A stretch of 64,000 nt of DNA from Furfurilactobacillus milii. GTDB lineage: Bacteria > Bacillota > Bacilli > Lactobacillales > Lactobacillaceae. Below the pieces are notes generated by a model. The model saw only the letters and a program-made list of their open reading frames with translations, had not been told where the DNA came from and did not search any database. Location: positions 310,001 through 374,000 of the forward strand of contig NZ_JAIWJF010000001.1 of NCBI RefSeq assembly GCF_021654115.1, written 5' to 3'. Positions 1 through 7,848 of the stretch are shown here, piece by piece (positions within the stretch are counted from its first letter, which is position 1; each line of letters opens with the position of its first letter). Made by a program: the position numbers and the translations under genes.

Positions 1-715
1 AGTTTGGCAACTGGGTGGCCGCATAGATTAAAATCATAAAAGCAACTTGAAAGACGTTAATCATATTGCGTAGCTTGTCACCATTAAACGTATGAAGAAT
101 GACAAAGTATAGCAATAAGGCAACAAATGATGTGAAGATTGTGAACAAAGCGACATCGATTAAAAACAAGATGGCAAATACTGGGGATGCTCGCCAAATC
201 AATATTAGAAACGCCGGGCCAACAAGCAGAAAAGCGATAATGCCAACATAGTAGCTGATGTGAATCAAACGCGCTGCATTCAACGTTTGATTGTTAACGC
301 CACGAACGCCAATAATCTGTCGATCTCGCGGATCAAGTAATATGGACGAAAAACTCGATAAAATAGTGGTGAATAATATCATGAAATAGGCGAGAAAAAA
401 GTAGCACATGGCCGAAAATGAAGTTCCGAATAATAGCAATAGTCCAAAAATTACGCCATAGATACCGTAATACCACAGTGACCGTAAAAGCCCACGCGCA
501 GTGGGAATCTCGTCATCTTGCTTAGTGTTGTTTGTTTTCATCTGCATAAAGACAGTGAAAAATGACGTGTCACGAGTATCGAGTAATAGCTTATATTTCA
601 AAATGAGTCGTAGTTGCCTGTAATTGACATTGTGTTTGGCAAATAGTGATTGAAAGCGATCCAAAAAAACAAGTAGCCCACTTTCTTTGTTGGCTTTGCT
701 TTTTTTATAGAGCAT
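1..715 (-). CDS. ABC-2 type exporter membrane subunit (partial, C-terminus missing)
   Basis: The reading frame starts at ATG 713-715 on the minus strand and runs off the window edge after about 238 codons. The N-terminus is a charged cytoplasmic stretch of roughly 90 residues. It is followed by hydrophobic segments near residues 90-130, 160-185, 187-210 and 225 onward. Its start directly abuts the stop of the ATP-binding gene at 716, so the two are translated as one operon and form one exporter. The substrate is unknown. The family assignment rests on topology and gene order, since no diagnostic motif is visible. Confidence 0.75.
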   Translation of the reverse strand, partial: MLYKKSKANKESGLLVFLDRFQSLFAKHNVNYRQLRLILKYKLLLDTRDTSFFTVFMQMKTNNTKQDDEIPTARGLLRSLWYYGIYGVIFGLLLLFGTSFSAMCYFFLAYFMILFTTILSSFSSILLDPRDRQIIGVRGVNNQTLNAARLIHISYYVGIIAFLLVGPAFLILIWRASPVFAILFLIDVALFTIFTSFVALLLYFVILHTFNGDKLRNMINVFQVAFMILIYAATQLPN

Positions 716-1489
716 TTAGGACACCCCCAATACGTCAATGAACGCTTGGGCCTTTTCACCATGTTCTTTGAAACCGGTCATATCGTTGAACAACTGCTGG
801 AGGGTAGTGTCAGCGCTATTAGATAGGTCGGCAAACGTTCCATGGGCTGCTACCCGGCCATCATGAAGTAATAAGATTTGGTCACTAACAGCCTGGACGA
901 CATCTAAAATATGAGACGAGTAAAAGATGGTTTTGCCTTGATCCCGAAGTTTACCCAAGATTTCTTCAATAATTAGGACAGTATTGGCGTCGAGCCCATT
1001 TAGTGGTTCATCCCAAAACAGTAAGTCGGGATTGTGTAGCAGACTCGCGATAATCAATACACTCTGCCGCATGCCTTTCGAAAAACTGCTGATGGGTTTA
1101 TTGAAACTATCACCATTGCCCAAAATGGTGAGCAACTGTTGCGCTTTGTAGCGCGCATCCGCCTCCGTTAATCCATAGAGTTGTCCAATAAAACTAAGGT
1201 ATTCGTTGGCGGTGAGCGCTTCGAAAATATCAGCATTTTCGGGTACATAACCGATTCGCTGCATAAGTGCATCACGTTGATCGTACAGCGACTGGCCTAA
1301 AATAGTTATCTCACCGTCGCTAGGTTCCTCTAGGCCAAGAATGATTTTTAAAGTGGTACTCTTACCAGCACCATTTTGACCGATATAGCCGACGATTTGA
1401 CCCGCTGGAATTGCGAATGTCACGTCTTTTAGCACCTGATGATTTTCAAAGTGTTTGGCCACGTGGCTCAACGATAAAATATCTGTCAT
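716..1489 (-). CDS. ABC transporter ATP-binding protein
   Basis: This is the ATPase subunit of a drug- or peptide-type exporter, 257 residues. Walker A (GQNGAGKST) is near residues 37-45, the signature is FSKGMRQ, and Walker B with D-loop reads LLFWDEPLNGLD, followed by the H-loop SSH. The start at 1489 is preferred over an upstream in-frame ATG at 1510 because GAGGAGG lies six bases before it, inside the longer frame. It is coupled to the permease gene downstream. The C-terminal 60 residues are the usual accessory tail of this exporter class. Confidence 0.9.
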   Translation of the reverse strand: MTDILSLSHVAKHFENHQVLKDVTFAIPAGQIVGYIGQNGAGKSTTLKIILGLEEPSDGEITILGQSLYDQRDALMQRIGYVPENADIFEALTANEYLSFIGQLYGLTEADARYKAQQLLTILGNGDSFNKPISSFSKGMRQSVLIIASLLHNPDLLFWDEPLNGLDANTVLIIEEILGKLRDQGKTIFYSSHILDVVQAVSDQILLLHDGRVAAHGTFADLSNSADTTLQQLFNDMTGFKEHGEKAQAFIDVLGVS

Positions 1490-1614
1490 GTTAAACGCCT
1501 CCTCAAACATAATTTTTATCTTATTTTATCTTAAGATGACGTTTGAGTGGTAAAAAGCGGATTGGCTGGGCGATAATCTGAGCAGATTGAGTGACTTCAA
1601 TAAGGCAGTAACCA

Positions 1615-1630
1615 CGTTTCACGTGTAACA
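1615..1630. other. parS-like palindrome
   Basis: The 16-mer CGTTTCACGTGTAACA matches the ParB/Spo0J parS consensus TGTTNCACGTGAAACA at all but positions 1 and 12. It lies in the intergenic region between the divergent ABC and GyrI-like genes. It is weaker than the site at 7003. Confidence 0.35.
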
Positions 1631-1741
1631 AAATTAATGAAATACAGATTCTCTGAATCAGGTTGCAGGTGCCGTTGGAAATGAACCATAAGGGAGTTTG
1701 TTCGCTAACCGATAAATATGAGATTGAATTTCAGCGAATAC

Positions 1742-1797
1742 AAAATGCCATGTGCTAAAGTCGCCACAAAAAGTGGGGATGATAGACATGGCATTTT
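1742..1797 (+). promoter_or_regulatory. Hairpin covering the start of the GyrI-like gene
   Basis: AAAATGCCATGT at 1743-1754 is the inverted complement of ACATGGCATTTT at 1786-1797, separated by about 31 bases. The downstream arm contains the proposed start codon (1788), so a folded transcript would hide the initiation site. Translation control is an inference. Confidence 0.5.
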
Positions 1798-2429
1798 TGT
1801 TTAATTGGGCAGAAGTAGAGCCGGACGAATACGCAATGACAACGACTGATGGCAGTATTGTTGATTTAGGTGAACGAAATTATCTGCGTATCGATGGCAA
1901 TGGGGATGAAGATAGCGTCGAATTTCGTCGTGATGCGGCCAGCATGATAGCACTAGGCGAGTTCTTGTCCGAGGCGCCGAAACATGATATCACGATTGCA
2001 TCATTTCGCAATTTCGTTCATTATCCACTGATGGTTAACTGGTATGGTGATTTGCACGCGCCTCACGAACGTTTTCAGATGAGAATGAAACAACCTAACT
2101 TTATGCCAAATGAAGCTGTTACAGCGGCAATTGATCAACTACGTGGCAAAGTTCCCGTCGTTGGTGATGTAACCTATGAGCGATTTAAAGAAGGCCTGGA
2201 AGCGCAGGTGAGCCAAACTGGTCTAGCTACACCGGAATTGATTGAAAAATTACAAATGTTTATCGGCAATAGCCCGTTTGTGATTGAACATGGCGATGAT
2301 TGGCACCGAGAGCTGTATTTGAACGATGTGTCGACGTTGCCACAATCTCAATGGCAAATTATTTTGCGCCAACAAATTAGCGTTGCTGATCCAGTAGCGG
2401 CGCGCAATTTCCCGATCATCACAAATTGA
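1788..2429 (+). CDS. GyrI-like small-molecule-binding domain protein
   Basis: The 213-residue protein carries the hallmark of the GyrI-like/effector-binding fold near its N-terminus (NYLRIDGNGD) and a later KQPNFMPNEAV segment of the type seen in stand-alone GyrI-like proteins. Such proteins bind or hydrolyse small hydrophobic ligands, and the ligand here is unknown. The ATG at 1788 is chosen because AGTGGGGATG precedes it. An upstream in-frame GTG at 1752 has no clear ribosome site. It is single, divergent from the ABC genes, and ends just before the riboflavin promoter. Confidence 0.6.
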   Translation: MAFLFNWAEVEPDEYAMTTTDGSIVDLGERNYLRIDGNGDEDSVEFRRDAASMIALGEFLSEAPKHDITIASFRNFVHYPLMVNWYGDLHAPHERFQMRMKQPNFMPNEAVTAAIDQLRGKVPVVGDVTYERFKEGLEAQVSQTGLATPELIEKLQMFIGNSPFVIEHGDDWHRELYLNDVSTLPQSQWQIILRQQISVADPVAARNFPIITN

Positions 2430-2447
2430 CTTGGGATAATTTTCACA

Positions 2448-2476
2448 TTGACAAACAATTTGAAAACTAATATCTT
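2448..2476 (+). promoter_or_regulatory. Promoter of the riboflavin operon
   Basis: TTGACA at 2448-2453 and TATCTT at 2471-2476 are separated by 17 bases and sit about 20 bases before the FMN aptamer, so a transcript starting near 2483 would carry the whole riboswitch. Confidence 0.65.
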
Positions 2477-2497
2477 TATGCCAGTTGAATAAATCAT

Positions 2498-2636
2498 TTC
2501 TTCGGGGCAGGGTGAAATTCCCGACCGACGGTGACAACAAGATGTTGCTTGACAGCTTGTTGAAGTCCGTGACCCGCGCAAGCGGTTGATGCAGTGTGAA
2601 TCTGCAACCGACAGTACAGTCTGGATGGGAGAAGAA
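2498..2636 (+). ncRNA. FMN riboswitch (RFN element)
   Basis: The conserved RFN blocks are all present in order: GGGGCAGGGTGAAATTCCCG, ACCGACGGTGA, AGTCCGTGACCCGC, GTGTGAATCTGCAACCGACAG and the closing TACAGTCTGGATGGGAGAAG. It lies upstream of all four riboflavin genes and is followed by an intrinsic terminator at 2772-2809. This arrangement fits FMN-dependent transcription termination. The variable stem around 2539-2565 is a perfect-looking hairpin. Confidence 0.97.
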
Positions 2637-2771
2637 ATTGGCGATGATCATTTGTGGCCGACCAGTTAAGTAGGCAGTCCGCTTTTTTAATTGGCGCAGT
2701 CTCAAAAAGATCATCGTTACAAACGTTGATGAAATTACTTTCATCAGGGTTTGTTTACCTAGGCAAATTTA

Positions 2772-2809
2772 CCGCCCCGTGAATTTTTATATTCGCGGGG
2801 CGTTTTTTT
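2772..2809 (+). terminator. Riboswitch-associated terminator
   Basis: CGCCCCG...CGGGGCG forms a GC-rich stem with an AT-rich upper part and is followed by seven T residues. It lies between the FMN aptamer and ribD, where an expression platform is expected. Confidence 0.9.
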
Positions 2810-2811
2810 GT

Positions 2812-2895
2812 AGAGTGATGCCGCAGCCTTCTGGGCGACAGGTGCACGTTTAGGTAGAGTGATGCCAAAGCTCGGGAAGAACCGAGCAATTTTCA
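2812..2895 (+). repeat. Tandem leader motif GAGTGATGCC before ribD
   Basis: GTAGAGTGATGCC occurs twice, at 2811 and about 2855. The second copy leads into a perfect GCTCGG/CCGAGC hairpin. A close variant (GAGTAATGCCGAAGCTCGG) occurs at about 43900, also directly after a terminator and before a surface-protein gene. Function unknown. Confidence 0.45.
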
Positions 2896-2920
2896 ACACA
2901 TTTAGAAACGGGGTGGTTGG

Positions 2921-4021
2921 ATGATACAGTCGGACTATATGGCTCAAGCGATTGCTGCAGCACGTTTGGGCACTGGTTTAACGTATCGTAACCCACTGGT
3001 GGGTGCCGTGATTGTGAAAAACGATCGGGTACTGGCCGTGGGACATCACGTTGGCTTTGGTCATGCCCATGCCGAAGTTGACGCGTATCAACATGTAACA
3101 CACCCCGAAGATGTGATTGGTTCAACGATGTATGTCACTTTGGAACCGTGCAGTCATTATGGTAAAACGCCGCCATGTGCACACCAATTGGTGAAGTGGG
3201 GCGTTAAAGAAGTCTTTGTTGCGCAGCAGGATCCGAATCCCGTAGTTGGCGGCAAGGGCATTGCTTATTTGCGTGATCACGGTGTGCAAGTTCACATTGG
3301 CTTGCTGGAAGTGGCAGCTCGGCAATTGAATCGTGCCTATAACTTTTACTATGAGCACCAGCGACCACTGGTGACCGTCAAAGTTGCGCAAAGTTTGGAT
3401 GGCAAATTGTCATTGAACGATGGTAAACGGACATATTTGACCGATACGGTAGCCAATGCTGGCGTTGATCACTTACGCGCGACACAGCAGACAATTTTGA
3501 TTGGCAGTCAAACAGCAATCGATGATGATCCACGTTTGCTGATCAAAGAAAGAGTAACCTACCCACCTGTTCGCGTCCTCTTGGATCGCAGAAATCGGGT
3601 ATCTCATACATCACGTTTATGGCAAACGAATAAGGCGCCCCTATGGCACTTTGTGACAGGGAAAGAGTCGACAACGGGTGTTGAAGACGACATTGAAGGC
3701 AAAGATACACGGCGAACTTTTATAGCGCCAGAGTGGTCGATTGACAAGGTTATTCAAACGTTATCGGATCAAGGAATTCAATCCGTATTAGTTGAAGGTG
3801 GCGCTCATATCCAAGATGCCCTTCTTCGCGCTGGATTGGTCGATCAGCTTATTATTTATCAGGTTCCGGAGCTTTTCGGTGGCCAATCACTGGCATCCTT
3901 CACCAGTAGTGCAAATTCAATGCGAATGAGATTTACCCCAGTGACGATGGAAAACTGTGGGAATGCCACTAAAATGACATTCATCCGATCATCGCTGGCA
4001 TCGGATTGGGGGCTGGACTGA
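2921..4021 (+). CDS. ribD: Bifunctional riboflavin deaminase/reductase RibD
   Basis: RibD carries out the second and third steps of riboflavin synthesis: deamination of the GTP-derived pyrimidine and NADPH-dependent reduction of its ribose side chain. The 366-residue protein has the zinc deaminase signature in its N-terminal half (HAE at 50-52, EPCSHYGKTPPC with cysteines near 77 and 86). The reductase domain follows from about residue 150 (KVAQSLDGK; VEGGAHI near the C-terminus). GGGGTGG precedes the ATG. It is the first gene of the operon, and its TGA overlaps the ribE start by one base. Confidence 0.96.
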   Translation: MIQSDYMAQAIAAARLGTGLTYRNPLVGAVIVKNDRVLAVGHHVGFGHAHAEVDAYQHVTHPEDVIGSTMYVTLEPCSHYGKTPPCAHQLVKWGVKEVFVAQQDPNPVVGGKGIAYLRDHGVQVHIGLLEVAARQLNRAYNFYYEHQRPLVTVKVAQSLDGKLSLNDGKRTYLTDTVANAGVDHLRATQQTILIGSQTAIDDDPRLLIKERVTYPPVRVLLDRRNRVSHTSRLWQTNKAPLWHFVTGKESTTGVEDDIEGKDTRRTFIAPEWSIDKVIQTLSDQGIQSVLVEGGAHIQDALLRAGLVDQLIIYQVPELFGGQSLASFTSSANSMRMRFTPVTMENCGNATKMTFIRSSLASDWGLD

Positions 4022-4632
4022 TGTTTACTGGAATCATTGGTGGTCTTGGCGAGGTCACACGAATTCATCGCCAGAGTCATACCTTAATGTTAGAAATCAC
4101 GATACCGTCGAATATTAGAACGGGTTTACAGCTGGGCGACAGTTTGTCAGTAAATGGCGTTTGTCTGACGGCGACATCGGTGAGTGACTCAAAGGTAATC
4201 CTTGATGTAATGCCAGAAACATTCAAACGAACGACGCTGTCCTCGATGAATATTGGTCAGACTGCCAATCTTGAGCGAGCGATTCCTGCAGATGGTCGGT
4301 TTGACGGTCATATCGTGCAGGGACACGTGGACGGCGTCGGCCGCATTATTCGAGAATGGCAGGATGAAAACGCACGGTTTGTTCAGATTCGATTGCCACA
4401 AGCGTTAACCAATCAAGTGGTGACCAAAGGGGCAATTGCCGTTGATGGCACCAGTCTGACGGTCGTTCAGGCGATGACTAACTGGTTCACTGTCAGTCTT
4501 ATCCCACAAACACAGTCCGTTACTACCCTTGCGACTAAAAGAGCGGGTGCTGAGGTGAATATAGAAATCGACGTCATTTATCGCTACTTACAGAACATGA
4601 AGGGAGACCAACCACATGGCAACGCTTACTGA
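4021..4632 (+). CDS. ribE: Riboflavin synthase alpha subunit
   Basis: This enzyme converts two 6,7-dimethyl-8-ribityllumazine molecules to riboflavin plus the pyrimidine precursor. The 203-residue protein shows the two tandem lumazine-binding repeats, starting MFTGIIGGLG at residue 1 and GHIVQGHVDGVG near residue 98, and the usual NGVCLT motif. The start at 4021 overlaps the ribD stop (TGATG), so translation is coupled. A slightly longer frame upstream is rejected because family members begin MFTGI. Confidence 0.96.
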   Translation: MFTGIIGGLGEVTRIHRQSHTLMLEITIPSNIRTGLQLGDSLSVNGVCLTATSVSDSKVILDVMPETFKRTTLSSMNIGQTANLERAIPADGRFDGHIVQGHVDGVGRIIREWQDENARFVQIRLPQALTNQVVTKGAIAVDGTSLTVVQAMTNWFTVSLIPQTQSVTTLATKRAGAEVNIEIDVIYRYLQNMKGDQPHGNAY

Positions 4633-5824
4633 AAAAATAACAACAGCTTTAACGGCTTTGAAGCATGGCAAACTGATTCTAGTGGCCGATGATACCAACC
4701 GAGAAGCCGAAGGAGACTTGATTGGACTGGCCTCATTAGCAACGCCAGATTCAGTTAACACAATGACGAAATATGGTCGCGGCTTGATTTGCGTGCCCAT
4801 GACAGTCGCAAAAGCAGCACAGTTAAACCTGTCTTTGATGACAATGGAAAACACCGAACATTTTCACACTGCGTTCACAGTTAGCGTGGATGAGCGTCAC
4901 ACGAGCACGGGTATTTCAGCATATGAACGCGCAACGACAATCCGCCGTTTGGGTCAGGTTGACGCGACTGAAGCTGACTTTGAACGACCAGGACACATTT
5001 TCCCGTTGATTGCCCGTGAAGGCGGTGTGCTTGTCCGGCGTGGACACACAGAGGCAGCAGTTGACTTAGCCCGTCTAGTAGGCGAGGAGCCAGCGACTGC
5101 GTATATTTGTGAAACATTAACCTCTGATGGTCACATGCGACGTTTGCCAGAACTAAAACAGTTAGCGAAGGAGTTAGGAATTCCGTTGATCACGATCGAT
5201 GACTTGGCACGATATCGTTACTTAATTAACGACAGCGCAGTAACGGGTGACGTACGAGTTAAGCTACCCACACAGTATGGCGAGTTTACGTTAACCGATT
5301 ATGAAAGTGCGACGGATAAACGTTTGCAATTGCTCCTTCATTCAACGAAGGCAAATGCGACTGATATTCCGTTAGTGCGTTTGCACTCGGAGTGTTTTAC
5401 AGGGGATGTGTTGGGGTCCAAACGTTGTGACTGCGGCCAACAACTTACTACGGCGATGACTAAAATCGGTGCTGAAGGTGGTTACTTGTTGTACTTACGT
5501 CAAGAGGGTCGCGGAATTGGACTGAAAAACAAACTGCGTGCCTATCAGTTACAAGAACAGGGGCTTGATACCGTGGAGGCAAACGAACATCTCGGCTTTG
5601 AACCTGATGAGCGCGACTATGGGATTGCCGCAGCAATGTTACATGATCAGGGTGTCGACAGAATTCGTTTGATGACCAATAATCCAGATAAAATTGCTGG
5701 TTTACAAAAATATGGCATCGAAGTAGTTGAACGTGTGCCACTCGAGGTGTCTGTGTACGCCGAAGATCATGATTATTTAAGAACAAAGCAGTTTAAATTT
5801 CATCATGCTTTACACGTTGATTAA
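4616..5824 (+). CDS. ribBA: Fused DHBP synthase / GTP cyclohydrolase II
   Basis: The 402-residue fusion supplies both precursors of the pathway. Residues 1-200 are the ribulose-5-phosphate-using RibB domain (DDTNREAEGDL and RRGHTEAAVD). Residues 205-402 are GTP cyclohydrolase II, with zinc cysteines in SECFTGDVLGSKRCDCGQQ and the RQEGRGIGL substrate loop. The start overlaps ribE by 17 bases and is preceded by AGGGAG. Confidence 0.96.
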   Translation: MATLTEKITTALTALKHGKLILVADDTNREAEGDLIGLASLATPDSVNTMTKYGRGLICVPMTVAKAAQLNLSLMTMENTEHFHTAFTVSVDERHTSTGISAYERATTIRRLGQVDATEADFERPGHIFPLIAREGGVLVRRGHTEAAVDLARLVGEEPATAYICETLTSDGHMRRLPELKQLAKELGIPLITIDDLARYRYLINDSAVTGDVRVKLPTQYGEFTLTDYESATDKRLQLLLHSTKANATDIPLVRLHSECFTGDVLGSKRCDCGQQLTTAMTKIGAEGGYLLYLRQEGRGIGLKNKLRAYQLQEQGLDTVEANEHLGFEPDERDYGIAAAMLHDQGVDRIRLMTNNPDKIAGLQKYGIEVVERVPLEVSVYAEDHDYLRTKQFKFHHALHVD

Positions 5825-5869
5825 ACGATATGTAAATTCAAAAAACGATTAATAGTGGAGGGCAAGAAA

Positions 5870-6340
5870 ATGACAGTTTTTGCAGGGGAGTACTTAGCAC
5901 ATCCAGGTAAAGTTGCTATCGTCGTAAGCCGTTTTAACGAGGCAGTGACAGGAAAGCTGCTGGGCGGTGCACAAGATATGCTACATCGACACAAGGTAAA
6001 CGACGATGATATTGACGTTGTCTGGGTACCAGGTGCGTTTGAAATTTCAGGGATGGTCAGGCAATTACTAGCAACAAATCGCTACGCAGGGGTAATTACA
6101 CTTGGTGCGGTGATTCGTGGCGAAACTAGCCACTATGATTATGTTTGTAATGAAGTGGCCAAGGGCGTTGGTCAATTGGCTTTGAACAGTGATGTGCCAG
6201 TCGTATTTGGTGTATTAACAACGGATACTCTAGAACAGGCGCAACAGCGTGCTGGTGGCAAGGCTGGTAACAAAGGGAGTGACGTGGCAGCGGATATTCT
6301 TGAACTGATCGATCTGCACCAACAATTAGCTAATGTGTAG
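5870..6340 (+). CDS. ribH: 6,7-dimethyl-8-ribityllumazine synthase
   Basis: Lumazine synthase joins the pyrimidine and dihydroxybutanone phosphate to give the substrate of RibE. The 156-residue protein contains RFNEAVT, the GAFEI loop, GAVIRGETSHYD with the catalytic histidine, and VFGVLTTDT. The ATG at 5870 follows GGAGGG at good spacing. An in-frame GTG at 5855 would place the ribosome site inside the gene. It is the last gene of the operon, 45 bases after ribBA, and ends before a bidirectional terminator. Confidence 0.96.
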   Translation: MTVFAGEYLAHPGKVAIVVSRFNEAVTGKLLGGAQDMLHRHKVNDDDIDVVWVPGAFEISGMVRQLLATNRYAGVITLGAVIRGETSHYDYVCNEVAKGVGQLALNSDVPVVFGVLTTDTLEQAQQRAGGKAGNKGSDVAADILELIDLHQQLANV

Positions 6341-6369
6341 GTAATCTGTTGTTCACATGTGAATACAAA

Positions 6370-6398
6370 AAATCACGAGCCAACAGGCCTCGTGATTT
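6370..6398. terminator. Bidirectional terminator between ribH and gpx
   Basis: AATCACGAG pairs with CTCGTGATT around a nine-base loop, with A-rich and T-rich flanks. It can end both the rib operon and the convergent peroxidase gene. Confidence 0.8.
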
Positions 6399-6408
6399 AC
6401 ATAGATAA

Positions 6409-6885
6409 CTATTCGGTTTGGTTTAATGCGGCCACAATGTCCGTTTCAAACTTCTCAGGTTTTGTCTGTGGTGCATAGCGTTTGATGACCTGGCCGTCAC
6501 GACCTACTAAGAACTTGGTAAAGTTCCATTTTATTCGACCATGACCAGCAGCATCCTTTAAATAGGTGAATAACGGATCTTCATCGTCACCATTCACAGC
6601 TACACGCTTTGTCATCGGAAAGGTTACACCATAGTGAACTTGGCAGAAGTCATCCGTTTCTTCATCCGTCTCAAGCTCTTGGTGAAATTGATTTGACGGC
6701 AGGCCAAGGACATTGAAGCCCTGATCATGATACTGTTTATATAGGCTTTCCAATCCTTCTAGCTGTGGCGCAAAACCGCATTTGCTAGCGGTGTTTACAA
6801 TCAAGAGAACTTGACCGCGATAGTTGTCTAATGGGATGGCTTGTCCGCTCATTTCAGTTTCCGAAAAATCATAGATTGATGTCAT
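6409..6885 (-). CDS. Glutathione peroxidase family protein
   Basis: This thiol peroxidase of 158 residues has the peroxidatic cysteine in NTASKCGFAPQ (about residue 36), where selenium enzymes carry selenocysteine. It also has the downstream LGLPSNQF block and WNFTKFLV with the conserved Trp-Asn-Phe. The likely reductant is thioredoxin rather than glutathione, judging from the bacterial BsaA/Gpx type. AAAGGAG precedes the ATG. It is a single gene, convergent with ribH. Confidence 0.92.
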   Translation of the reverse strand: MTSIYDFSETEMSGQAIPLDNYRGQVLLIVNTASKCGFAPQLEGLESLYKQYHDQGFNVLGLPSNQFHQELETDEETDDFCQVHYGVTFPMTKRVAVNGDDEDPLFTYLKDAAGHGRIKWNFTKFLVGRDGQVIKRYAPQTKPEKFETDIVAALNQTE

Positions 6886-7002
6886 TAAATGCGCTCCTTT
6901 CTAATCGCTTGATAGTGTTACATCATTACTTGTGGTTATTGTGCGTCAATTTCATAAATAATGCGAGAATCGGGATTTTACAGTTTCGAGGATGGTACTG
7001 GA

Positions 7003-7018
7003 CGTTTCACGTGAAACA
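7003..7018. other. parS-like site (15 of 16)
   Basis: CGTTTCACGTGAAACA differs from the ParB binding consensus TGTTTCACGTGAAACA only at the first base. The core CACGTG and both GTTT/AAAC arms are intact. It is intergenic, upstream of the peroxidase gene. Such sites cluster around the replication origin in Bacillota. Confidence 0.65.
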
Positions 7019-7095
7019 GAGAAAATGGAAGTACCCTTACAAAATCAAGAATTGGACAAATATGGCAATATGCTTCCATTTGTCGAAAGGTAAAT

Positions 7096-7136
7096 CATAG
7101 AAAAAGCCATCCCAAAAGAGGATGGCTTTTTCTATG
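7096..7136. terminator. Bidirectional terminator
   Basis: CATAGAAAAAGCCATCC pairs perfectly with GGATGGCTTTTTCTATG around a short A-rich loop. It ends the minus-strand GlsB/YeaQ gene six bases away. Confidence 0.85.
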
Positions 7137-7141
7137 AAACA

Positions 7142-7399
7142 TCATTCTTTACGTTTGCGCATGCCGAAAATTGCTGAAACAATCAATACCAGAATTACCG
7201 CTCCAATAATGGATGGGAAGACTGCCATGCCGGCAAGCATTGGTCCCCAGTGACCGAAAATCATTTGACCGAGCCACGCACCGACCAGACCGGCGATAAT
7301 GTTACCGATAATGCCTGCTGGCAAGTCACGATTTGTGATCATCCCAGCCACAACACCGATTAATCCACCAACAATAAGTGACCATAACCATCCAAACAT
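7142..7399 (-). CDS. GlsB/YeaQ/YmgE family stress membrane protein
   Basis: The 85-residue protein is almost entirely three hydrophobic segments with glycine-rich turns (GGLIGVVAG, IIGNIIAGLVGAWLGQMIFG, then a final helix ending in RKRKE). This is typical of transglycosylase-associated/GlsB proteins linked to envelope stress. The second of two ATGs is chosen because AAGGAG lies seven bases before it, against one base before the first. Confidence 0.85.
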   Translation of the reverse strand: MFGWLWSLIVGGLIGVVAGMITNRDLPAGIIGNIIAGLVGAWLGQMIFGHWGPMLAGMAVFPSIIGAVILVLIVSAIFGMRKRKE

Positions 7400-7495
7400 A
7401 AGCATGCTCCTTTCTTATGAAAGCAATAAGGTTTTGCGTTGGTTTAAAGGTATCAAGAAATGATGAATAGCTCAATTTTTATGCTTAAAATAATT

Positions 7496-7546
7496 CACAT
7501 TTGTGGTACGTTTACACTTGTGCTACATTCACAGATGTGATATAGT
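7496..7546 (+). promoter_or_regulatory. Promoter with three palindromic operator-like sites
   Basis: TTGTGC (7518-7523) and TATAGT (7541-7546) with 17-base spacing form the promoter. Three imperfect palindromes CACATTTGTG (7496), CACTTGTG (7515) and CACAGATGTG (7530) overlap it, centred 18 and 16 bases apart. No CtsR heptad (GGTCAAA) is present. The small HTH protein encoded next is the obvious candidate ligand, but this is inference. Confidence 0.55.
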
Positions 7547-7576
7547 GATTATCGAAGGGAGGTTACCGAGAATGTC

Positions 7577-7798
7577 ATGAAAATTGATGTGAAGACGTAT
7601 TTGGTCGAGCATGACTTGACCATCTATGAGGTGGCTAAGCGCAGTGGCTATGGGTATACCACCTTACACAAGTCGTTTAATAAACGACAAACTGATGCGA
7701 CCCCGCTGAACATAAGGGATCTTGATGCATTAGCGCGTGCACAGCACGTGCAAATGTGGGAAATCCTAAGGGATCTGGAGTCACATTATATGAACTAG
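7577..7798 (+). CDS. Small helix-turn-helix protein upstream of clpL
   Basis: The 73-residue protein resembles a minimal XRE-type DNA-binding domain: helix-turn-helix around residues 14-36 (LTIYEVAKRSGYGYTTLHK), then a helix DLDALARAQ. There is no effector or oligomerisation domain. The ATG follows GGGAGG at a long distance and overlaps a preceding two-codon ATG-TCA-TGA, so initiation may be coupled or weak. It ends 50 bases before clpL and probably shares its transcript. Confidence 0.65.
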   Translation: MKIDVKTYLVEHDLTIYEVAKRSGYGYTTLHKSFNKRQTDATPLNIRDLDALARAQHVQMWEILRDLESHYMN

Positions 7799-7848
7799 CC
7801 TTTAAAGAACTTTGAACTGAAGCATTAGTACAGAGGAGGAAATTAAAT

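Noticed and set aside
6831-7100. Plus-strand 89-codon frame between gpx and the GlsB-like gene
   Set aside because: It overlaps the start of gpx antisense, has no ribosome site, and covers the parS-like palindrome. Better explained as a chance frame.
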